Below, in pieces: positions 10,282 to 20,393 of a DNA stretch of 64,000 nt (its first letter is position 1; every line of letters starts with the position of its first letter). This stretch comes from Leptasterias polaris (lineage: Eukaryota > Echinodermata > Asteroidea > Forcipulatida > Asteriidae). The DNA is taken from NCBI GenBank assembly GCA_037783415.1, contig JAZGTN010000009.1, forward strand, positions 2,108,001 to 2,172,000, in the 5' to 3' direction. The position numbers were made by a program, and so were the translations under genes. The notes below the pieces were generated by a model. The model ran no database searches. It saw only the letters and a program-made list of their open reading frames with translations, and had not been told where the DNA came from.

Positions 10282-12953
10282 ATGCCTGGTGGTTGCACAG
10301 TTAAAGACGTCGATCAAGGCGATTTTGTGAAGGCCCTTGCGGTCTTCTTCAAGTCTGGTGGCAAGATGAAGATCCCCGATTGGGTGGATCTCGTCAAGTT
10401 GGGCATACACAAGGAGTTGGGGCCCTACGACCAGGACTGGTTCTACACACGGGCTGGTAAGTCTTTACATTCTGCAGGCAGTTGATTTCTCAGGTTTTCA
10501 GGATTTTCTCAAAATCTAATTGAGCCTTCAAACTTTGTTGAAAGTAAAGCAATCGCCAAAAGAAGAAAGAAATAGCCGACATTGTGTCTAAACCTGTAGT
10601 GTAGTGTTTCTTTTGATGTACAGTCTCTGCAAACCTTCTGAATAGACCGTTCCAACGAAATATGTAAATTGCAAAATGATGGAACATGGCTCCTTTTTGT
10701 GTTGGGCTGATTGTGGCGCAGACAGGTTTGCGTGTCTGCTTAGTGCACATCTCTATGGCGTTTGTCAACCAATAGTGTCTGTACGCGTGAATGTAATTAG
10801 CATATTTTATGGGAAGGGTCTTGACTGTAACATCTGGGAGGTTCTGGGTCTAGAATAAGGGGGGGATCCAGACTCGTAATTACCATTTCCAAGAATGTTC
10901 GCATTGGGCAAATCTCCCTGATTCTTACTGTGAAGAACTAACAGTTGACGCCTGTGGGCCCATATTTTTGTTGTTGTCAGTTACGCAGTTTGTTGTTGGA
11001 AAAGTCAACAGGAAAAAACGATGATGGTACTAAAAAAAAATTGAATAATTAGTGGTTGAATTTCTTGATACTTTGTAGCTTCAACTGCCAGACATCTTTA
11101 CTTCAGAGGCGGTGTGGGTGTCAACGCCATGAGGAAAATTTACGGAGGTAAGGATAATTTGACAATTTTTGCTTAATTTAAAAGGAACAGGAAAACGTCA
11201 ATTACTTCTTGTTTAATACCCTTTTTTTTAATGACCTGGGCTGTCGCTTGGTTCCTTTTACAAACATTTGCTGTTGTCATATTTTCCATATTTGCTTAAG
11301 TGTCTATAACTTTATTCCATATTTCTTAATGTAGTGCTTCTTTTTGTAAAGTGCTTGTGCTTTTAGTCTTTTTTTATATTTGTTTAATCAATCGATATTT
11401 CCTTGTTAAATGTTGTGGGGTTTATATTGTAGGTGTTAGGCCTTATATGAGTTGTATTAATTATTATTTTATTATTACAATATTTGGTGTTTTTGTTTTT
11501 AGGACGTTTAATTAACAAAACTTTTTTTTTTTTTTTTTCAAATATTTATTTGTATTATAGTCTTGGTGCCAGACATTAATCCTTATCACTCGGCTATCAT
11601 GATTCCCCCTATCCACCTATTATGCAGGTTTGGAATTTCATCTTTGATACCATTTGCATTTTGCAAAGGGCTCTTCCATTGGAAAACAATAACTAGTCTA
11701 TGGGAAACTCTTGAAGGGCACCAAGGCCAGGGGCAACAGAGGCCATGGTCTCTGTGTAATTTCAGTCATGTGTTGAAATTTGATTATCCAAATAATTCTC
11801 AAGAAGAATTATTTCTGCCACTAGTACAACGAGAGGAATGTATCTTAACATTACTAGTCAACTTTTTTAAAAAATAAATTTTAATAACACTAATATCGGT
11901 TCGTGTTTCAGGTCGTAAGCGTCGTGGTACCAGACCGAGTCACTTCTGTCCAGGATCAGGCTCAGTTGCCCGCAAGGTCCTACAAGCTTTAGAAGGCGTT
12001 AACATTGTCAAGCGTGAAGGAAACGGGTAAGGAAATTGAACCACACTTTCCCGAATTGAGCTGTAGCTGTACCCGCCATGACCATAGTATTTGGTTGTTC
12101 CAATTGGAATTGTGCAAAAATATTGAAACTTGACGTCTGTATTGTTTTGTTTATACATCCAAGATATCTTAAAGGCCCTGTACACTATTGGTAAGATCGA
12201 AAAACACAATAGTTCACAGATTCACACATAACTTACATGATTTAAAGTAAGTAATGGTAGAAAGGGTTCCTTAAAATATTTCTGCCTAAAATGCTATCGT
12301 TTCTGAGAAATGAGTAAAACAATAGTTTTTATCGCGCGCGATAATAAACTCGATGTTTGAAAAACAGAAAACACATAAGGTCTCTTTTCACTATTTTCTC
12401 GTGACCTCGATGACCAATTGAGCTCAAATTTTCACTAGTTTGTTATTTCATGTATGTGGTTGATTACACAAAACATGAACACTGTCTGTGATTATTTTGT
12501 CAGCTCTGCCAATCCTGTATAATACCTTTAAGCAAGATTATGACTTTTTACACTTGTAAACTTATGTGTAACGTAAATTATATTTTAGGAGCTATGATAT
12601 TCTTCCTACTTAAGTCTGATTTCTTTTTTTGTTCTTTTTCATCTTCTTGGAAAAGTCATTGTAAAATAAATTCTGGTCCAGTAAAAATTTGGAGCTATGA
12701 GCCCTGCAGTCTTGTGGATTTTTTCCCCAAGTTCGAGCCCTGCTATTTCTAGTAACTCTTCAATAGGTTTAACACAACATTGTATAGGTATTTCAGCTAA
12801 AGGTTTTGGTAGTTTCAAATCATTATGTTTACCCTGACACTGTTATTTGTTGTTTTTTTCTGTAGGGGGCGTCGACTGACCAGCCAAGGAATCCGAGACA
12901 TGGACAGAATCGCAGCTCAAGTTCAAACCAAGGCCAAGGCTGACCAGGAATAA
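10282..12953 (+). CDS. RPS19: 40S ribosomal protein S19 (eS19), complete, 4 coding exons
   Basis: Coding exons 10282-10456, 11079-11147, 11912-12026, 12866-12953 join in phase to 148 aa (the vertebrate protein is 145). N-terminus [12 protein letters not shown], then [64 protein letters not shown], and [20 protein letters not shown] near the end. These are diagnostic of eS19, a small-subunit protein needed for 18S rRNA maturation. The ATG is the first three bases after a splice acceptor (ttattttag|ATG), as in vertebrate RPS19, so the leader lies on an upstream exon. Introns carry MITE family A (12172-12532) and a diverged repeat near 11630-11770. The stop codon sits inside a duplicated ccaggaataaa, so a poly(A) signal overlaps the stop. 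Confidence 0.97.
11630..11770 (+). repeat. Interspersed repeat family D (ggaatttcatctttga)
   Basis: The blocks 'ggaatttcatctttga', 'cattttgcaaagggc', 'ctatgggaaactcttgaagggcaccaaggcc' and 'ggccatggtctctgtgtaatt' recur at 19735-19930 (same strand) and inverted at 62965-63140. Function unknown; probably an old transposon. Confidence 0.6.
12172..12532 (+). mobile_element. MITE family A, full length
   Basis: 361 bp, starting taaaggccctgtacactattgg and ending cctgtataatacctttaa. Nearly identical to the copy at 53977-54337, including the cgcgcgata core, which suggests recent mobility. In RPS19 intron 4. Confidence 0.8.
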
Positions 12954-12959
12954 ACCAGG

Positions 12960-12965
12960 AATAAA
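12960..12965 (+). terminator. Proximal poly(A) signal of RPS19
   Basis: AATAAA 6 bp after the stop codon. Another overlaps the stop at 12949-12954, and a distal one is at 13303-13308. Short 3' UTRs are usual for ribosomal protein mRNAs. Which one is used cannot be told from sequence. Confidence 0.5.
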
Positions 12966-13873
12966 CCAATCAGTGCTCATAACACAGGGTTCTGTTACTT
13001 CACCATTAATTTGAATTGCTCAGCAAAACTGACACTGGTACAAAGTTTGTGTTAAAATCCAGCCTGGTGTGACCACTTCTTACAGTGTCGTAATATTGTG
13101 TTTAACATCAACCAGAAGCAAAGGCTAGGCTAAACTGGTTCACACTTTTACCAAAATGTATTTAACTCTGTAAAAAAATTATTTTAAGACTGTGGGTTAC
13201 CGGTGTCCACATTAAACCATCATTAATAGCGCCCACTACTGGTCTCTCTTATGACATAATCCAATTGAACTTGAAGATCCTTGGAGATGCTAACATGTAA
13301 TTAATAAAATACTACAGACGGTGATCTCAAAATGCAGTTTGTTCTTTGGCATTTATTTTCTGTCGATTAAATGATACGTGTCAGAATTCTTGAAATTTTG
13401 ATTATTTTCGTTCACAGGGGTACTGGAATTTTACTCTTTCCCATTATACATGAAGAGGATTTGCAGGGATGAGAAATTTCAGATTTTAATCTTAATTCAG
13501 AAAAATCTATTTTCTCCAATATGAAGAAATCGTGTTCTAGTGATGTTGATACTGTTCCCAGCAGCTCCTTGAATTATATAACTCCACAGGGGTTACTTAA
13601 AAGTGGAAATGCCATCATTTCAACTTCCCTCCCCCCCAATTTTTATTTATTTGGATCGTAGTATATACACCCTTGGGTTGACCTGTGCTGCAACGAAACC
13701 GTTTAAGCAGAAAACTAAGGCTTGGACCACTGTAAATGACAAAACCATGTTCATGTCGCCCATGATCAAAGACCGGTTGTTAAAGCGTGTTTGGCGTTCC
13801 CTAAGCTTATTGCAAAGACCTGCGCGTTTGTCAAGCAGTGCTATTGAGCGCCCAAGCAAGGTCGAGACCACCC

Positions 13874-14020
13874 GGGCCAAATTTCATGGCTCTGCTTACT
13901 GCCGAATTCTCCGCTAGCTGTGTAAGTGCACAACCAAAAATTCCCCGCTAACTTGTGAAATACGCTTCCGTAAGCGCCGATTCTTTGCTTACGGTAAGCA
14001 GAGCCATGAAATTGGGGCCC
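13874..14020. mobile_element. MITE family B, palindromic copy
   Basis: 147 bp with inverted ends gggccaaatttcatggctctgcttac / gtaagcagagccatgaaattggggccc and a cgctaac..cgtaagcgc interior. A partial relative is at 3505-3590. Confidence 0.7.
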
Positions 14021-15308
14021 CGAGCTATATGGACACCTCTGTGACAACAGATGAAATATAGGGACAGGACACTTCTCTGTTGAATTCAGTTTATTATTGC
14101 ATTTCATTATAAAAAAATTCTTATCAAGGTATCACAAATCATTTTTACCTGAACTAAAATTACAAAACATTTGGAAGCAATTGTCAGAAGTACATAAACC
14201 ATCAACATTTCATAGAACTACTCAGCGAGCAAAATGTTTGCCCACAAATATATTAATCTTTGCCAAGTCTTGTAGCAGGCTAAAAGTATGATACACGTTA
14301 ATGTACTTAGTTGGTTTCTGAAAGAGCTAAGTGATTTCTACCCTTTAACACTTTCTAATGAATTTCACAAAGTCAATGAGGCACTTAAAGTTTTTGAGAA
14401 AAAAGGGAATACTGTTATTTTTTTATTTTGGCAGGATTTGTGTGCATCCTTATAAATAATTGACACAAAAAACAAGGTTTGGGTATCGACTGATAATTTC
14501 CTCCAATACTGAATTCAGACGATCAAATTTCTCTGGAAAATTGGCGCAGCGGTCAAGAAAAAGTTTAGCATTTAAACAAACGAATAATATCATCTATGAA
14601 TCATGTCTTTGATAGAACAGACTCCTTGCATTGGCCGCCATTGCTGATGTCAAACAATGGAAACGTACAAGCGCACAACTCTCATCCAATGATAGGTCTT
14701 CCTTTGACATCAATGAGGGCGCTGTTTGAACTTGGGGTGTCTATACTGTGGAACACAAGGTGGCAGTTGGAAAATTCCCATTGTATACATAGTCCTGAAC
14801 ATGCACACATCTCTATTATAAAGAACAATGGATTTACAAAGTCTGCCCCACCAATAAATTAATGACGCAATATTTTCTGCATTTGATAGCTCTTGAAACT
14901 TATTAATATAAACAGGTAAGCTAGGTTCTACTAAACATGTAGAAAACTTCAATAATTTTAAAATAAACCACTTTTACACAATTTTCATTCAAAATTAAAT
15001 TCACTCTTAAACTGACATAATTACATGAAACCTAGACGGCAATATCTGTTCCAACATAGAACAAAATTCCATGTACATGTAAAAAAATTACTTTCCTTTG
15101 AAACTTCATGTTCTTACAACACAACATTTGAACACGATCTGCTAAAATAAAAACACTTATAATGTTTTTAGTGACACCATGAAGCTATATCTCTCTTTTA
15201 ATTGCTGTAATTTTCTGACCATAAGCTGCAGCTTATGAATTGATTTTCAGGCCTTCAACGTGCTCTGTGGCTTATAGTCCAAGCTGCTTTTCATCCAAAA
15301 ATTACAAT
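14021..15308. other. Intergenic, nothing recognised
   Basis: AT-rich. Short ORFs below 90 aa have no recognisable motifs. No splice-supported exon chain found. Confidence 0.4.
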
Positions 15309-15478
15309 GTATGTGGTTCCGAAAGGAATGGGTGGACTCAACACATTGGTGAGCAAACTGTCGGAATTGTTGCTCACAGTTTTTAACCATATACTTTGTC
15401 CATCGCAAGCTGACGTCGGACATAGTTTAGTCCATCATCCAAAACGTTGAGTCCACCAGCTCTTCGGAACCACATACA
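15309..15478. mobile_element. Foldback MITE (TATGTGGTTCCGAA ends)
   Basis: Inverted ends tgtatgtggttccgaa / ttcggaaccacataca with ggtggactcaacg just inside both. About 170 bp, TA at each border. Confidence 0.65.
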
Positions 15479-16278
15479 TGTATACTGATAGAGCAAGATT
15501 TAACTACCTGGTGTAACCACAACATTTTCACAATTGTCTTTCTGCCATGCAAACCTTAGTGTCACTCCTACATGATGAAATTTGCAACAACCAAAAATAG
15601 CAGAGCACAAATGCGGATAAAAGAATCACTGCATCTGTTGGGACAAGGGCTTGTTTCATGTCCGAGACCCTGGGTTTTCCTGACTGAAAATTAATCGTGC
15701 TTCTTTTAAACACTACAAAGTATGATAAACTTATTGCTGGCTTAAAAGTTTTGGTCCTGTGTTGTTTCTCAAGAACGAAATTGAAATTTAGTTAGAAAAA
15801 TGGAATGTTTTTTAGTCGGAAAGATTTCTCTTTCAGAGGGAAAGATTACTGTTCATCATAACCAACAAATGAAGACAAAATATTACCTAAGAAAGTTTTT
15901 AAAATTTATTTACAACTTTTAAAAATATTATGTCATAACTTAGCAATTTAGAAACAAGGAACAACTTAATACATGCAAACGAATATTCTACTAAGGTTTG
16001 TGATAACATCACCCACATGAAAATAATCTTAAGAATAAGATACGATTGTGGTGGTTGAGAAAAGAACCAGTGGTGTAACAACTTGTCGTTTTGATCATGC
16101 TTTGATAGTCTTCAGGAGAAAGCTTTCCTTTCTTTGTGCATCAACAAGAATAATCCACATCCATTTGTTTATTGTTGATTCTTTGTTTGTTCAGCGCCTT
16201 GATCTAGTGTCTAGGATATGTGCACTTTATAACAACTCTGTGTTATTATTAGTAGTATCCACGGTTTTATTTCATGTG

Positions 16279-17434
16279 CATGGTGTGACCACAAACCTTA
16301 CTAGATTGTGTCTCCACCATGCAAAGTTTCAAATCCTACTCATGTACATGGTGTTACTGCAAACCTTACTAGATTGTATCTCCACCATGCAAAGTTTCAA
16401 ATCCTACTCATGTACATGGTGCGACCACAAACCTTACTAGATTGTATCTCCACCATGCAAAGTTTCAAATCCTACTCATGTACATGGTGTTACTGCAAAC
16501 CTTACTAGATTGTATCTCCACCATGCAAAGTTTCAAATCCTACTCATGTACATGGTGCGACCACAAACCTTACTAGATTGTATCTCCACCATGCAAAGTT
16601 TCAAATCCTACTCATGTACATGGTGTTACTGCAAACCTTACTAGATTGTATCTCCACCATGCAAAGTTTCAAATCCTACTCATGTACATGGTGCGACCAC
16701 AAACCTTACTAGATTGTATCTCCACCATGCAAAGTTTCAAATCCTACTCATGTACATGGTGCGACCACAAACCTTACTAGATTGTACTCTCACCATGCAA
16801 AGTTTCAAATCCTACTCATGTACATGGTGTAACCAGAAACCTTACTAGGTTGTGTCCTGAGTCCACCATGTAAAGTTTCAAATCCTACTCATGTACATGG
16901 TGTGACCACAAACCTTACTAGATTGTGTCTCCACCATGTAAAGTTTCAAATCCTACTCATGTACATGGTGTGACCACAAACCTTACTAGATTGTGTCTCC
17001 ACCATGCAAAGTTTCAAATCCTACTCATGTACATGGTGTGACCACAAACCTTACTAGATTGTACCTCCACCATGCAAAGTTTCAAATCCTACTCATGTAC
17101 ATGGTGTGACCACAAACATTACTAGATTGTATCTCCACCATGCAGTTTCAAATCCTACTCATGTACATGGTGTTACCACAAACCTGACTAGATTGTATCT
17201 CCACCATGCAAAGTTTCAAATCCTACTCGTGTGACCACAAACTTGACTAGATTGTACCTCCACCATGTAAAGTTTCAAATCCTACTCATGTACATGGTGT
17301 TACTGCAAACCTTACTAGATTGTATCTCCACCATGCAAAGTTTCAAATCCTACTCATGTACATGGTGTGACCACAAACCTTACTAGATTGTGTCCCGAGT
17401 CCACCATGCAAAGTTTCAAATCTACTCTTTTTGC
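16279..17434 (+). repeat. 68-bp satellite, about 17 copies, partly dimeric
   Basis: Unit about 68 bp containing ccaccatgcaaagtttcaaa and tcctactcatgtacatggtg. In the first seven units, types starting gtg(c/t)gaccac and gtgttactgc alternate strictly, giving a 136-bp higher-order repeat. Later units are mostly the gaccac type, and one unit near 17229 has an internal deletion. The long ORFs here are frame-open shadows of the repeat. Confidence 0.95.
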
Positions 17435-17849
17435 AGTCATAATAATCCTACAATATGAACTTGCACAAAACCCTGACAATTATCACCTGTGTCTCGATGC
17501 ATTCACTGAAGTGTGATGCCCCAAATTAATTGATTAAATTTAATGGAATTTTCACAGGTCATTTGAATGTTGTGTTGAATGGAAAAGCCTAACGATGGGC
17601 ATTAATTTTTCTGTCCAAATAGAATTAATCATGAACTTCCCTTTAGAGGAACTTCCATTTTTAGAACAGTTTATTGCAGAAGGCTTTCAAGATGCTTGTA
17701 ACAAACGAGGGATTTGCATCAGTTTTGCGAAGGCGACCAAATACCAATATTGAGCCTTGCCTTTAAAACAAAATTTAAAGTTATATTTACTAAATTCAAA
17801 ATACTTCAGTAGAAATTCCCAACTCTTTGAATGAAAGGAACATTAAGCT

Positions 17850-17960
17850 ATGTCCAAATTGGCGGCTACAGCTACTGTTGGTAAGGGTGTTGCTAAGGAT
17901 GTCCTATACGTCACTGCATGATGATGCAGTAATCCAGTCGTATCCGCCAGTTTGGACATG
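17850..17960. mobile_element. Small foldback MITE (ATGTCCAAATTGGCGG ends)
   Basis: Inverted ends atgtccaaattggcggctac / gtatccgccagtttggacat around a short centre that itself repeats gcatgatgatgc. Confidence 0.6.
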
Positions 17961-18437
17961 GGCTTTTCTCACTGGAGAAGGAATGTTGAATTCGTCGGCT
18001 CAGGACAATAAGGTCATAGACAGCAGTCTGTGTGGATTTCATAAAATGGGTTTGCGTATTTTGGAGCTCCTGGAAATGGAGGTTATTGATCAAGAGTGAT
18101 CTCTGTCGTGACTGCTGCCAAAAAGAAACACTCGGCTTCCAAGTAAACCTTTACTTGTGGATTTCGTTTTTAATTTTTCAAACTTATACACATTTTTCAC
18201 TTACTGACCTTTTGATTATTATGAATTTGACATTGCAGTTGACGACCTTATATCACTGAGCTGATGAATTGTTGTCATACTAATGTACACTAATTAAAAC
18301 AAACTACCTGAAAATCTTGAAGACTGTCAAATATCGGTGTCTAGTGAGGCACGTAGAGAGTCTAGGCAAGGTTGCATCATGGCATTCAGGCGGCATGCTT
18401 TGACCAATCTATAAAGAAATCAGCATGACAATTAGTG

Positions 18438-18800
18438 GCGTGTCGTGGCCGAGCGGTCTAATTCAATGGACCCAAACTCTGGTGTTGTCAACAGCAGAGT
18501 GTGGGTTCGAATCCCAGTCATGACACTTGTGCTTTGAGCAAAGCACTTAAACATAATTGTTTCATGAGAAGGTAGTGCATTCTGTTCTACAAGCCAGGCT
18601 CCTAGTGGATGATACCCATGCCTACATCCTTACTGACTGTGAAGGGGTAACCCTGTTTCAGCCCCAGGAGTAGGTGATAGTGTGCCCCTGGTGACAGTTG
18701 ATTTGGGTCAATAGCCCAAATCAGTTAAATGTAGCCCTCATCTTGAAGTGGCCGTACGTGGCCTTGGGATGTAAGATGATCTCTCATTAAAAAAAAAAAT
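18438..18800 (+). mobile_element. tRNA-derived SINE
   Basis: Head resembles a type II (Ser/Leu-like) tRNA: A-box tggccgagcggt and B-box gggttcgaatccca, followed by a tRNA-unrelated body (cccaggagtaggtgatagtgtgcccctgg) and an A-rich tail near 18787. A relative is inverted at 46355-46720. Confidence 0.75.
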
Positions 18801-18819
18801 TAAAAATTATAATTCTTGA

Positions 18820-19062
18820 AAAATAACATGAAAATAATGCAACATGCAACCCTTGTTGCATAGAAATGTGTGCTTTCGATCAGATGCATGTGAACCTCAA
18901 GCCTTTCTCATATTCAAATTTGTTGGTTACCTCCTTATCTAAAACTAGTTCAAAGTGGGACGTTTCTCACAATGTTTTATAATATCAACAGTGCTCTGTA
19001 CCAAGTAAGTTTTTATGGTCGCTCATTTTTTGAGTAGTTACCAAAGGTACACCCTCCCTTTA
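18820..19062 (+). mobile_element. MITE family C, decayed copy
   Basis: Keeps cccttgttgcatagaaatgtgtgctttc, aatgttttataatatcaacag and the taccaa..ccctttaa end. The left end is lost beside the SINE tail. Confidence 0.5.
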
Positions 19063-19734
19063 AAAGGCAGGAAAGTGACCAATCCTATTTTGTTTTGTAC
19101 TCATTTGCTCATAGATAGAGCCCTCATGTGTAAGCTCACTCATGTGAGAGGCTATCAAATGCACCATTTCTACGTGAGGTTAGAAACTTGTACTTTTTCC
19201 CCCACTCACATGAGGACTGTATCTATTGGAAAATGAGTGCATCACAAAATTGAAATGGTCACTTCCCTTCCTCTTGAAACCATTTCTTCAAGACATAGTG
19301 AAGTGCTTTAAATGCTGAAGGCTGCCAGTCATTGTCTTCTTCCACATGTAGTGGTTTAGACACCTAGTGTGGTGTGCATTGAGATTAAGAATAATTCCTT
19401 TGTTTGTGGGCAAACTCCAGCCCCCCTCCAGCTTCCCAGTAAGCCTTTCAGATGAGGTCTTAGCTTAGTTCAATTTGAATATAGATTTATAATGGAGGAA
19501 GATCCTATAGCACAGCACAGGATTGACAATGATCAACCAAATTATTTCTTTTATTACCTTGGTCTAAGCTCTGTTAGTCTTTCTGTGTCTAGCTCATCTG
19601 ACCTCAGTGCCTTGGAGCATGCTAGGACTAGACTTCGAAGGCATTGGCTTCTGACCTTATTATGGGCTGGATTCTCCCAACTGTTATATCAAGTAAAAAA
19701 GAAAACAAAATAATTTCCAAATACAGACAATTCG

Positions 19735-19930
19735 CAATGCAGTGGGCCCTCTACAGTTTCCCTAAGGCGCAGGCCTGGGATTTCATCTTTGAGCAGGCAA
19801 GGCCATTTTCATTTTGCATAGGGCACTTCATTGGCAAATCTTAGTCTATGGGAAACTTGGGAAACTTTTGAAGGGGCACCAAGGCCATGGCCTCCGTGTA
19901 ATTCCAGGCCCGAGGAAAGGCCATTTTGGC
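19735..19930 (+). repeat. Interspersed repeat family D
   Basis: Second copy of the 11630-11770 family: gggatttcatctttgagcagg, cattttgcatagggcacttc, tctatgggaaacttggg, ggggcaccaaggccatgg. Confidence 0.6.
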
Positions 19931-20393
19931 AGTGCATTATGGGAAAAGGTTCACAAGTTGTTATGTATCTCTGGGCCTGTTGCTTGCCCCCAATTGTTTA
20001 AGTTTGTTTGTAGTTTGCAAAGCAGCAAGGTTTTATTTTTCTGTAAATAAGGCATAAAATGTTATTTGGTTTTTCACATTTATATCAATTTCAATTCATG
20101 TCAATTTTACAGAGCTGCTTGAGTAGAATGTTTTGCTGAATAAATTTCTGAGCAAAAATTTGCAGGATACCAGTCACAGACAGTACATGTAAAAGGGTAA
20201 TTTGACTGGTAACCTTAATTTTGTACACAAAATAATTTTGTGCTTAACGTTCCTTTTTTGTGCTCTATTAGGTTGAAGTATTTTTCTTAAATTCCAACTT
20301 GGGTCATTCTGTACAGCTTCCAAGCCTTACAAATGAATTGTTTTCACCAAGAAGTTGGTGAACATTAATAATGGAATCTCCAAATCTACTCAC

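Noticed and set aside
16048..16508. ORFs of 130 and 66 aa
   Set aside because: Satellite repeat translated; repeats YMVLLQTLLDCISTMQSFKSYS only because the 68-bp unit is open in frame.
16279..17434. Considered as a CRISPR array
   Set aside because: Contiguous tandem satellite without unique spacers, in an animal genome.
17911..18093. Minus-strand ORF considered as the missing last exon of the Cut8-like gene
   Set aside because: Half of it lies in a foldback MITE and no acceptor in the right phase was found.
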